A DNA stretch of 64,000 nucleotides, from contig NZ_JACXXG010000003.1 of the NCBI RefSeq assembly GCF_014764705.1, positions 186,001 through 250,000 on the forward strand. Reading direction: 5' to 3'. The position numbers and the translations under genes are program-made. The notes under the pieces are model-generated. The model saw only the letters and a list, made by a program, of their open reading frames with translations, was not told where the DNA came from and did no database searches. The DNA comes from Stutzerimonas kunmingensis. Its GTDB lineage: Bacteria > Pseudomonadota > Gammaproteobacteria > Pseudomonadales > Pseudomonadaceae. Of the stretch, positions 1 to 8,376 are shown in pieces; the stretch's first letter is position 1; each line of letters opens with the position of its first letter.

Positions 1-865
1 ATCATGCCGCCGGCCGAGGGTGGCGGCGCGCCGATCAGCTCACGGCCATCGGCGAGGGTGAAGCGTAGTGGCTCGCGCTCGACGGTGTGGTAGTCGGCCA
101 GATCCTCCAGCGACCAGATGCCGCCGGCGGCGCGAACGCCATGCACCAATTTCTTCGCGAACTCGCCGCGGTAGAAGCCGTCGTGACCGTGACTGGCCAG
201 GCGCTCCAGGGTTTGCGCCAGCTCCGGCTGACGCAGCAGATGGCCTTCGGCGGGCAGGTCGCCGTCGTGGAGAAACAGCCGCGCGCTCTCCGGATCGTCA
301 CGCAACGCCGCGAGGCGCCAGCCGGCGCGCTGGCGATAGACGGAATCCACCGCAAATCCGTCGCGGGCCAGGGCGATAGCCGGTGCCAAAGTGGCTTGCA
401 GTGGCAGGCGACCGCGCTTCTCCGCGAGCTCGACCAGTGCGGCCGGCGTGCCAGGTATCGCCGCGGCCAGCGGGCCATTCAGCGAAAGTTCGCGCCGGAT
501 CTTGCCCTCGTGCAGGTACAGGTCCGGCGTGGCAGCGGCGGGTGCGCGCTCGCGGGCGTCGAGGAAACTGTGGTGGGGGGATTCGCCGGCTTCGCGCAGC
601 AGAAAGAAGCCGCCGCCGCCAAGTCCGGAGCCGTATGGCTCGACCACGGCCAGGGCGGCGCTGACTGCAACGGTGGCATCGAAGGCGTTGCCGCCGGCTT
701 CGAGAATGCGCCGGCCAACTTCACTGGCCAGCGGATGGGCCGTGGCGACGGCGCCGTTTGCAAGAGGGTTGCCCTGGGCCGCGCAGGCCAGCAGCAGGAG
801 GGCGGCGAGACAACCCTGGAGGCCCCTGAGCAGGCGGGTCCTTCGGGTCGGTCGCCGCGAGAGCA

Positions 866-866
<1 letters not shown>
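1..866 (-). CDS. ggt: Gamma-glutamyltransferase, N-terminal part (runs off the window)
   Basis: The first 288 codons of a gamma-glutamyltranspeptidase are visible; the gene continues beyond base 1. Family members cleave the gamma-glutamyl bond of glutathione and related compounds in the periplasm. The N-terminus has basic residues, then a hydrophobic run LAALLLLACAAQG, so it is exported and the LLAC may be a lipobox. The mature start matches the family (ANGAVATAHPLAS, EAGGNAFDA, PYGSGLGGGGFFLL). The autocatalytic threonine and the small subunit lie outside the window, so activity cannot be judged. Its ATG overlaps the ferredoxin stop by one base (TGATG), which suggests translational coupling. 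P. aeruginosa has the same neighbour order (from memory). Confidence 0.85.
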
Positions 867-1159
<293 letters not shown>

Positions 1160-1224
1160 TTACGACCGGGCAATTGTGCCGCATCGCCGGCCAGCGTGCA
1201 CTCGACGCGGCCCGGCGGGCATCG

Positions 1225-1806
<582 letters not shown>

Positions 1807-1812
1807 TCAATC

Positions 1813-3408
1813 TCAGGACTTCTGCAGGCGATCACCCAGTTCCGTGGCGAGTTTGGCGCACAGCGCATAGATCGACAGCTGGGGATTGGCGCCGATGCTG
1901 GTGGGGAACAGTGAGCCGTCGTGTATCGACAGGTTGGCCAGCTGATGGTGCCGACCGAGGCTGTCGGTGACGGCCCGGCGTGGGTCATCACCCATGGCGC
2001 AACCGCCCATCACGTGGGCGCTGCCAAGACGGGTGCGGTACAGCGCGAGGTCCAGACCCTCGATCAGCTCCCGGGCGGCGCGGGGCGTGCGCACGTAATG
2101 GGCGTCGGCATGCAGGGGCAGCACGTCGCGCGCACCGGCGGCGAACTGGATCTCGGCCATGCTCAGAAAGGCGCGGCGGATACCGTTCCAGGCATAGTCG
2201 GTCATGCGGTAGTCGAGCACCGGGCTGCCGTCGCTGCGCAGCTCGACCGTGCCCTCGGCGCTGTCCTGATGAAAGCCGTCGCGCTGCAGGGCGATCATCG
2301 CGTGGGTATGCGGCAGCTCGGCCATGCGCTGCGCATTCTCCGGGCCGAAGTCGCCGAGCAGGGTGGCCGCGAGCGCGGGATGGACGGGCGGTACTTCGAG
2401 CTTGTAGCCCGCCGGCCCGGCAATTCCGTCGCGCCACTGGAAGTGGTCGGAATAGATCGATTGTGGCGCGCCGCTGAAGGCGTCGATGCGCTCGTCGAAT
2501 TGCGCCGCGGAGAAGTTGGTCAGATGCAGGAAGGTGCGCTTGCCGACGCGCTGATGCGGGTCGGGCGCCTGCGAGCGCAGCAGCAGCGCCGGCGTGTTGA
2601 TGCCGCCGCCGGCGAGTATGTAGTGCCTGGCGACGACGCGGATGCGCCGCCCGTTCGGTTCAACGCAGCGGTCGTCCATGCCCAGACAGTCCAGGCCAAC
2701 GACCCGCTCGCCCTGCATCAACAGGCGTTCGGCGCGCGCGAGGTAGAGCAGTGCGCCGCCCTTATCCAGCAGCGCCGGAATGCTGGTGACCAGCATCGAC
2801 TGCTTGGCGTTGGTCGGGCAGCCCATGCCGCAATAGCCTAGGTTCCAGCAGCCACGCACGTTGCGCGGGATCACCGCCCAGTGCTGGCCGAGGCTTTCGC
2901 AGCCGCGCTGCAACACCGCGTTGTTGGCATTCGGCGGCACGGCCCAGGGCGCGATGCCGAGGCGCTGTTCGATGCGTTCGAACCAGGGTTGCAGCGCCTC
3001 GACCGACAGCCCGCTGACGTCGTGCTCGCGGGCCCAGTGCTGCAATGTTTGCGGCGGTGTGCGAAAGCTCGAGGTCCAGTTCACCAGCGTGGTGCCGCCG
3101 ACCGCGCGGCCCTGCAGGATGGTGATGGCGCCGTCCTTGCTGGTGCGGCCGATGGCTTCCTGATAGAGCGAGCGGTAGGCGCGGGCTTCCTGCATGTCGA
3201 AGTCGCTGCTGGTGCGCAGCGGGCCTTCTTCGATCAGCAGCACCTTGTAGCCCGCGGCGCTCAGCACTTCCGCACTGGTGGCGCCACCTGCGCCGCTGCC
3301 GACGATGGCAATGTCGGCTTCCAGGGTCAGATCGCGTTCCAGTCGCGAGCCGTCGTATGTGGTCCAGCCGCGGGCGAGGCCCGCAGCAAACAGATCGGGA
3401 ACCGGCAC
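1813..3408 (-). CDS. GMC-family FAD-dependent oxidoreductase
   Basis: A 531-residue flavoprotein of the glucose-methanol-choline family. The Rossmann FAD site is IAIVGSGAGGATSAEVL near residue 34, and the C-terminal active-site region holds HVMGGCAMG and SIGANPQLSIYA. A cysteine cluster (GCWNLGYCGMGC) is typical of the membrane-associated gluconate/sorbitol dehydrogenase branch. The start is a GTG at 3408, fixed by an AAGGAGG ribosome site a few bases upstream. There is no signal peptide of its own, but the gene just upstream encodes a Tat-signal small subunit, so co-export is likely. The substrate is unknown; the aldehyde dehydrogenase in the same operon suggests alcohol-to-acid oxidation. 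Confidence 0.88.
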   Translation of the reverse strand: MPVPDLFAAGLARGWTTYDGSRLERDLTLEADIAIVGSGAGGATSAEVLSAAGYKVLLIEEGPLRTSSDFDMQEARAYRSLYQEAIGRTSKDGAITILQGRAVGGTTLVNWTSSFRTPPQTLQHWAREHDVSGLSVEALQPWFERIEQRLGIAPWAVPPNANNAVLQRGCESLGQHWAVIPRNVRGCWNLGYCGMGCPTNAKQSMLVTSIPALLDKGGALLYLARAERLLMQGERVVGLDCLGMDDRCVEPNGRRIRVVARHYILAGGGINTPALLLRSQAPDPHQRVGKRTFLHLTNFSAAQFDERIDAFSGAPQSIYSDHFQWRDGIAGPAGYKLEVPPVHPALAATLLGDFGPENAQRMAELPHTHAMIALQRDGFHQDSAEGTVELRSDGSPVLDYRMTDYAWNGIRRAFLSMAEIQFAAGARDVLPLHADAHYVRTPRAARELIEGLDLALYRTRLGSAHVMGGCAMGDDPRRAVTDSLGRHHQLANLSIHDGSLFPTSIGANPQLSIYALCAKLATELGDRLQKS

Positions 3409-3424
3409 GGATGCCTCCTTTCAG

Positions 3425-3955
3425 TCAGACCGTCGGCGGTCCGGGATAGCCGCAGTGCGCCCAGGCGGCGGGGCTGGCGTACCAGGCCATGAGGATCATC
3501 TGCAGCAACGAGGCGTGGCCCTGGCGCAGCAGGGCGAGCGAACTGTTCTGCCAGCGCTGCAGGAACGCTCGTAATTGATCATCGGAGGCTGCAGCCCAGC
3601 CGCTCCAGATGCCGGTCAACGGCCCGCGGGTCAGTGGCAGGCTGAGTACGTCGAACAGCTGGCGTACTTGGCTCAACAATGCGGGCGACAGGTGGTGCAG
3701 GCCTCGGTCCAGGCTGACGAGGGTGGTCTGCACGGCCTGCGGCATGTCGCTGGGTGCCGCCGAGCCTTCCAGCAGCAACGGCGTTACTCGGCGCAGCATC
3801 GGCAGATCGCTGTCACGCAGCACGAAGAAGCCGCTCGCCGGACCGTCTGCCGCGACGCTGAGGCTCCGGCTGAGCAGCCCGCCACCGGCCAGGAGGGCGC
3901 CGCCGAGCAGTCCGACCTTGAGCAGGCCGCGGCGATTGAGGGAAGGCTCGTGCAT
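3425..3955 (-). CDS. Tat-signal small subunit, gluconate 2-dehydrogenase subunit 3-like
   Basis: A 176-residue protein starting MHEPSLNRRGLLKVGLLGGALLAGG (shown here only to mark the twin-arginine motif): the pair of arginines at 8-9 followed by a hydrophobic stretch is a clear Tat signal. The rest resembles the small subunits that accompany flavin dehydrogenases of the GMC type. A GTG at 3967 would add four residues, but neither start has a strong ribosome site; the ATG gives the usual short Tat n-region. It lies 15 bases after the aldehyde dehydrogenase and 16 before the GMC gene. By analogy with gluconate dehydrogenase it may carry the signal-less flavoprotein across the membrane. Confidence 0.75.
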   Translation of the reverse strand: MHEPSLNRRGLLKVGLLGGALLAGGGLLSRSLSVAADGPASGFFVLRDSDLPMLRRVTPLLLEGSAAPSDMPQAVQTTLVSLDRGLHHLSPALLSQVRQLFDVLSLPLTRGPLTGIWSGWAAASDDQLRAFLQRWQNSSLALLRQGHASLLQMILMAWYASPAAWAHCGYPGPPTV

Positions 3956-3970
3956 CGACTCAGCCACGTA

Positions 3971-5383
3971 TCAGCGGATAAACAGCGTATAGATCAGCTT
4001 CTGCCACCACTTACCGTAGGGCGGGTAGATCAGCCGGGCGGCATTGAAGCGCTGCTTGATGAATACACCCTTGGCCTTGCTGAAGGTGAGGAAGCCCTCG
4101 TGGCCGTGATAGTGCCCCATGCCGGAGGGACCGATGCCGCCGAAGGGGAGGTCGTCCTGGGCGACGTGCAACAGGCTGTCGTTCAGGCACACGCCACCGG
4201 AGTGGGTGGTTTGCAGCACGCGCTGCTGCTCGCCGCGGTCGTAGCCGAAGTAGTACAGCGCCAACGGTCGTGGGCGCGCGTTGATGTAGGCCAGCGCTTC
4301 GTCCAGATCGGCGTAGGGCACGATCGGCAACAGCGGGCCGAAGATTTCCTCCTGCATCACGCGCATGTCGTCGGTCGTGTTCAGCAGCAGGCAGTGCGGC
4401 ATACGCCGCTGCTGCGCTTCGGCAAACAGCGGCACGACATGTGCGCCCTTGGTCCGCGCGTCGTCGAGGTAGTCCTGCAGTCGCGTCAGCTGACGCACAT
4501 TGATGATCGCGGTGTAGTCGGGATTGTCCGCGAGGCTCGGATACAGACGCTGTACCGCCTCACGGTAGGCACCGACGAAGCCCTCGACACGCTCGCGCGG
4601 CACCAGCACATAGTCCGGCGCGACGCAGGTCTGTCCGGCGTTCATGCACTTGCCGAAGGCGATGCGCTCGGCGGCATCGGCCAACGGGACGCTGGCCGAG
4701 ACGATCGCTGGCGACTTGCCACCGAGCTCCAGCGTCACTGGTGTCAGGTTTTCCGCTGCCGCGCGCATCACCTCGCGGCCGATGTGCGTCGAACCGGTGA
4801 ACAGCAGATGATCGAACGGCAGCCGGGCGAAGGCCTGCCCGACCTCTACATCGCCGAGCACCACCGCTACCTGATCTTCAGGGAAGATCTGCGCCAGCAG
4901 CTCCTTGAGCAGCTGCCCGGTGGCAGGCGTCGATTCGCTCATTTTCAGCATCACGCGATTGCCGGCGGCGAGCGCGCCGATCAGCGGCCCGATGGCCAGA
5001 TAGAGCGGGTAGTTCCACGGCACGATGATGCCGACCACGCCCAGCGGCTGGTAGACCACCCGTGCGCTGGCTGGCTGGAAGGCGAGGCCGACATGCCGGC
5101 GTGAGGGTTTCATCCAGCGCCGCAGGTGACGGCTGGCGTAACGGATGCCGTGCAGGCTGGGCATGATTTCCGCCAGCAGGGTTTCGTCGGCCGAACGATG
5201 ACCGAAATCCGCAGCGATTGCCTCGATCAGCGCCGGTTGATGGCCGGCCAGCACATCGCGCAGGGCGTCGAGCCAACGCAGACGATCCTCTTCCGAGGGC
5301 ATCGGTGCGGCGGTGAAGGCCAAACGCTGGCGGGCGAACAGGGCCTCCATGGCGACCAGCGCTTGCGGGATTTCGGCTGACAT
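3971..5383 (-). CDS. Coniferyl-aldehyde-dehydrogenase-type NAD(P)-dependent aldehyde dehydrogenase
   Basis: A 470-residue aldehyde dehydrogenase oxidising aldehydes to carboxylic acids. Visible motifs are VPWNYPLYL, the general base in LELGGKSP, and the catalytic cysteine in NAGQTCVAPDY, followed by the EEIFGPLLPI region. The C-terminus (YPPYGKWWQKLIYTLFIR) is that of the class 3-like, coniferyl aldehyde dehydrogenase group. An AGGAG site precedes the ATG. It is the first gene of an operon with the Tat subunit and GMC oxidoreductase, driven by a strong promoter carrying a TetR-type palindrome. The true aldehyde cannot be told from sequence. Confidence 0.9.
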   Translation of the reverse strand: MSAEIPQALVAMEALFARQRLAFTAAPMPSEEDRLRWLDALRDVLAGHQPALIEAIAADFGHRSADETLLAEIMPSLHGIRYASRHLRRWMKPSRRHVGLAFQPASARVVYQPLGVVGIIVPWNYPLYLAIGPLIGALAAGNRVMLKMSESTPATGQLLKELLAQIFPEDQVAVVLGDVEVGQAFARLPFDHLLFTGSTHIGREVMRAAAENLTPVTLELGGKSPAIVSASVPLADAAERIAFGKCMNAGQTCVAPDYVLVPRERVEGFVGAYREAVQRLYPSLADNPDYTAIINVRQLTRLQDYLDDARTKGAHVVPLFAEAQQRRMPHCLLLNTTDDMRVMQEEIFGPLLPIVPYADLDEALAYINARPRPLALYYFGYDRGEQQRVLQTTHSGGVCLNDSLLHVAQDDLPFGGIGPSGMGHYHGHEGFLTFSKAKGVFIKQRFNAARLIYPPYGKWWQKLIYTLFIR

Positions 5384-5412
5384 GCGGGCTCCTGATGCGA
5401 TGTGCTGGAGGA

Positions 5413-5441
5413 TTTCTAGAGTAATTACTCTAAACTGTCAA
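5413..5441 (-). promoter_or_regulatory. Sigma-70 promoter of the aldehyde dehydrogenase operon
   Basis: Read on the minus strand: TTGACA (5441-5436), a 17-base spacer, then TAGAAA (5418-5413). The predicted start of transcription lies about 23 bases before the aldehyde dehydrogenase ATG. The -35 is perfect and the -10 matches 4 of 6. The spacer is largely occupied by a palindrome, so repressor and polymerase should compete. Confidence 0.65.
5417..5432. promoter_or_regulatory. Perfect 16-bp palindrome, probable TetR operator
   Basis: TAGAGTAATTACTCTA is its own reverse complement. It lies in the divergent interval between the aldehyde dehydrogenase operon and a TetR-family gene, inside the -35/-10 spacer of the operon promoter. 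TetR-family repressors usually bind such a palindrome next to their own gene, so assignment to the adjacent regulator is a direct inference from position. Confidence 0.6.
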
Positions 5442-5513
5442 CGAGACGTGCTTACCCGCCTGCTGGCGTGTACCGTTGCTTCCTTCGCTTCGCCGCCGAG
5501 AACTCGCCGCCTC

Positions 5514-6188
5514 ATGGCATCCCGCACCAAGACCCGTGACCGCATCATCGAAGCCAGCCTGGGGCTGTTCAACGCCCAGGGCGAGCGGAACGTCACGACC
5601 AACCACATCGCCGCCCATCTCGGCATCTCGCCGGGCAATCTGTACTACCACTTCCCCAACAAGCAGGCGATCGTCGCAGAGCTGTTCGGGCAGTACGAAT
5701 CGCGTGTCGACCAGTTTCTGCGCCTGCCGCCGGAGCGGGAAATGCAGGTCCAGGACAAGGCGCTTTACCTCGAAGCGCTGCTGGGCGCGATGTGGGATTA
5801 CCGATTTCTGCATCGTGATCTGGAAGGCCTGCTGGATGCCAATCCGCAGCTCGCCCAGCGCTACCAGGCGTTCGCCGGCCGTTGCCTGCGGCATGCCCGG
5901 GCGATCTATCAGGGGTTCGTCGATGCCGGCATTCTGCTGATGGATCCGCTCCAGGCCGAGGCCTTGGCGCTGAATGCCTGGATCGTCCTTACCTCCTGGG
6001 TGCGTTTCCTCGGCACGGTTGGCGCGGGAGCCGGAAGCCTGGATCAACTACAGCTGCGTCGGGGCATCTATCAGGTGCTGGCACTGGAAAGTGGCTTCGT
6101 TGCTCCGGGTGCCCGCGAAGCTGTGGCGGCGCTGCAGCAGCAGTACTTCGTCGAACTGGATCCCCTGCCGGACTCGCGAGGCGTCTAG
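5514..6188 (+). CDS. TetR-family transcriptional repressor
   Basis: A 224-residue regulator with an N-terminal TetR helix-turn-helix: RDRIIEASLGLFNAQG, then HIAAHLGISPGNLYYHF at about residues 30-46. The C-terminal ligand/dimer domain is all helical and tryptophan-rich (MWDYRFLHRDL). The start MASRTKTRDR is the usual short lead into the DNA-binding domain; its ribosome site is weak and upstream in-frame starts look unlike the family. Divergent from the aldehyde dehydrogenase operon with a perfect palindrome in between, it probably represses that operon and responds to an aldehyde or alcohol. The inducer is unknown. Confidence 0.88.
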   Translation: MASRTKTRDRIIEASLGLFNAQGERNVTTNHIAAHLGISPGNLYYHFPNKQAIVAELFGQYESRVDQFLRLPPEREMQVQDKALYLEALLGAMWDYRFLHRDLEGLLDANPQLAQRYQAFAGRCLRHARAIYQGFVDAGILLMDPLQAEALALNAWIVLTSWVRFLGTVGAGAGSLDQLQLRRGIYQVLALESGFVAPGAREAVAALQQQYFVELDPLPDSRGV

Positions 6189-6201
6189 AGCAGGCGAGGG
6201 C

Positions 6202-7185
6202 TCACGGCGTTTGTGCCAGCCACTGCGGAATGCGCCGCTCCAGGTAGTAGCGAGGCCTACGCGGCGTGCCTTCGACAAAGCCAACGTGGCCACCGTTGGC
6301 GTGCAGCTCGAGGGCGGTGGTGACGGATAGCTCGGCCGGTTCCGGCACGCTGTGGCGGAACACGAAGGGATCATCCTCGGCCTGGATCAGCAGGGTTGGC
6401 GTCGTGATCGTCGGCAGGTAGTAGCGGCTGGAGGCACGGCGGTAATAGTCCTGGGCGTCGCTGTAGCCGTGCAGCGGCGCGGTGAAGCGACCGTCGAAAT
6501 CCCAGAAGGTGCGCATGCCGTGCAGCGGGCCGAGGCTCTGCAAGGCACCGAGGTGATTCAGCAGCCCCTCGCGCTGGAAGCGCTGCTGTTTGTCCCTCAC
6601 GTAGGCGACCATCGCCTTCATGAAATGCGCCTGGTAGACGCGTGAGAAGCCGAGGCCGATGCGATCGGCACATTGGTCCAGGCGGAACGGCACGGACACC
6701 GCCACGGCCTTGCGCAGCGGACAACTGGCTGCCATTTCGCCCATGTACTTGAGCAGTACGTTGCCACCCAGCGAGTAGCCGACCGCATGCAGCGGCGCCA
6801 TGGGCCGGCAGGCCTGTAGATGCCCGATCACTTCGGCGAGATCATCGCTGGCGCCGGAATGATAGGCGCGCGGCAGCAGGTTCGGTTCGCCCGAGCAGCC
6901 GCGCCAGTTGATCGCGACGCTCGCCCAGCCCTGCGCGCTCAGTTGTTGCTGCAGACCGAGCACGTAAAGCGAATTCGACGAGCCGGTGAGCCCGTGTAGC
7001 ACCAGAACCAGCGGCGCTGTTGCTTCATGCGGGCCGTGCCAGTCCAGGTCGATGAAATCGCCATCGGCCAGCCACAGTCGCTCACGCCGGCGTTCGAGGC
7101 GCGGCGCCTTGCGAAAGAATGCGTTCCACAGGGTCTGCAGATGCGGCCCGGGAAGCCACCAGGCGGGTTGGAAGGATTCGGACAC
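6202..7185 (-). CDS. YheT-type alpha/beta hydrolase
   Basis: A 327-residue alpha/beta-fold hydrolase of the YheT/ABHD1-3 group, likely an esterase or lipase-like enzyme. The N-terminus WWLPGPHLQTLW is diagnostic of the family. HGLTGSSNS forms the oxyanion region, GYSLGGNVLLKY carries the nucleophilic serine, and the acid and base are likely in QAEDDPFV and ELHANGGHVGF. It is convergent with the TetR gene, ending 13 bases from it. The substrate is unknown. Confidence 0.88.
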   Translation of the reverse strand: MSESFQPAWWLPGPHLQTLWNAFFRKAPRLERRRERLWLADGDFIDLDWHGPHEATAPLVLVLHGLTGSSNSLYVLGLQQQLSAQGWASVAINWRGCSGEPNLLPRAYHSGASDDLAEVIGHLQACRPMAPLHAVGYSLGGNVLLKYMGEMAASCPLRKAVAVSVPFRLDQCADRIGLGFSRVYQAHFMKAMVAYVRDKQQRFQREGLLNHLGALQSLGPLHGMRTFWDFDGRFTAPLHGYSDAQDYYRRASSRYYLPTITTPTLLIQAEDDPFVFRHSVPEPAELSVTTALELHANGGHVGFVEGTPRRPRYYLERRIPQWLAQTP

Positions 7186-7357
7186 GGTTGCTCGGGTTCC
7201 TCGTTTGCTCCGACGTTAGAGCCTCGGCGGCGGGAAGAAAAGCACGATGCAGGCGTTGAATGATGCTGGCCGCCTGGCGACTTATGTCTTTGGGGATATG
7301 GTCAGCGCCGCCCAAGGGGTGGAGAGTGACGCGATAGTCTTATCCGGAACCCTGCCC

Positions 7358-7762
7358 ATGATGCCAACCCCCTTCGATCAACTGCTGGCCGCTGCGCGCG
7401 AGGAGCGCGAACCCCAGCGCCTGCTGTTCGTTTTCGTCAGTGCCGAACTGCCGGACGATGCCACCGAGGCCGAGCGCCAGCGCTTCGAGGAAAATGCCGG
7501 CGGCTCGCTGAAACCGGTGCTCTGCGTCGACAAGCTGCCCGAGGAACTGAGCGACTTCGCCGCGCTGCGTGAAGAATCCGAGCGCACCGGCGTGGCCTGG
7601 GACCTGCTGTTCGCCGCGGCGCTGCCCGGCCAGGCCGGTATCACGCCGAACGCCGACGAGGCCGAGCAGCCACTGAAGATGATGGTCAGCGCCATCGAGA
7701 CCGGCAACGTCGGCCGCTTTCTGGCCTTCGATCGCAACGGTCAGACCGTCGACTTCTACTGA
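7358..7762 (+). CDS. Conserved hypothetical protein (Pseudomonas family near rsmD)
   Basis: A 134-residue soluble acidic protein starting MMPTPFDQLLAAAREEREPQRLLFVF. It has no signal, membrane segment or catalytic motif that I recognise. A similar protein is found at this place in other pseudomonads (memory), sometimes labelled ribonucleotide reductase alpha subunit, a name the sequence does not justify. An in-frame extension to 7247 exists, but its 37 extra residues look non-coding. The ribosome site (CCGGAA) is weak, so the start is uncertain by one codon. It is convergent with rsmD, 11 bases apart. Confidence 0.7.
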   Translation: MMPTPFDQLLAAAREEREPQRLLFVFVSAELPDDATEAERQRFEENAGGSLKPVLCVDKLPEELSDFAALREESERTGVAWDLLFAAALPGQAGITPNADEAEQPLKMMVSAIETGNVGRFLAFDRNGQTVDFY

Positions 7763-7773
7763 AGTCGCCGACT

Positions 7774-8376
7774 TCAAGCGGCGGGTGCGCTGCGCTCCCA
7801 CAGCGCGTAGTGCACCTTGCCAGCCTGCTTCTCCCGATGCAGTCGCCAGTTCCCCGGCAGGCCGAGGCTGGACGGCAGTGCCTCGCTTTCGGTGTAGACC
7901 CAGGCGTGCGCGGCCAGCCAACCCTTTGTCTCCAGCAGCTCGCAGGCCGGTTGCAACAGATTCTTGTTGAACGGCGGGTCGAGGAATACCAGGTCGAAGG
8001 CGGTCGGCGTCTGGGTTTCCAGATAGCGCAGGGCATCGCTCTGCAGTAGCTGGCCGTGGCCGCAGTTCAGCGTGTCCAGATGCTTGCGCAGGCTGGCGAT
8101 GGCGTTGGCGTTCACGTCCAGCGCCAGGGCCATGCTGGCGCCGCGCGACAGGGCTTCCAGATAGATCGCGCCGCTGCCGGTGAACGGATCGAGCACCCGC
8201 GCGCCGGATAGGTAGGGTGCCAGCCAGTTGAACAGGGTTTCGCGCACCCGGTCCGGCGTCGGCCGCAGGCCTTCGGCATCGGGGAAGCTGAAGCGGCGCG
8301 AGCGCCACTCGCCGCCGATGATGCGCAACTGGCCCTGGCCGCCGTGGGCGTTGGGGCGAATGGGTGGATTGGCCAT
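7774..8376 (-). CDS. rsmD: 16S rRNA (guanine-966-N2)-methyltransferase RsmD
   Basis: RsmD methylates N2 of G966 in 16S rRNA on the assembled 30S subunit using S-adenosylmethionine. The 200-residue protein shows RIIGGEWRSRRF, the RPTPDRVRETLFNWL family signature, the SAM-binding LDPFTGSGAIYLEALSRGA, and the catalytic DPPF of N2-methyltransferases (VFLDPPFNK). Its ATG overlaps the stop of the upstream M16 gene by one base (TGATG), so it is probably translated with the peptidase pair. Confidence 0.95.
   Translation of the reverse strand: MANPPIRPNAHGGQGQLRIIGGEWRSRRFSFPDAEGLRPTPDRVRETLFNWLAPYLSGARVLDPFTGSGAIYLEALSRGASMALALDVNANAIASLRKHLDTLNCGHGQLLQSDALRYLETQTPTAFDLVFLDPPFNKNLLQPACELLETKGWLAAHAWVYTESEALPSSLGLPGNWRLHREKQAGKVHYALWERSAPAA

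Noticed and set aside
3575-5104. Long plus-strand open frame opposite the aldehyde dehydrogenase
   Set aside because: It is the antisense of a clear aldehyde dehydrogenase; such frames arise from GC-rich codon bias and the translation is rich in His/Arg/Gln with no domain.
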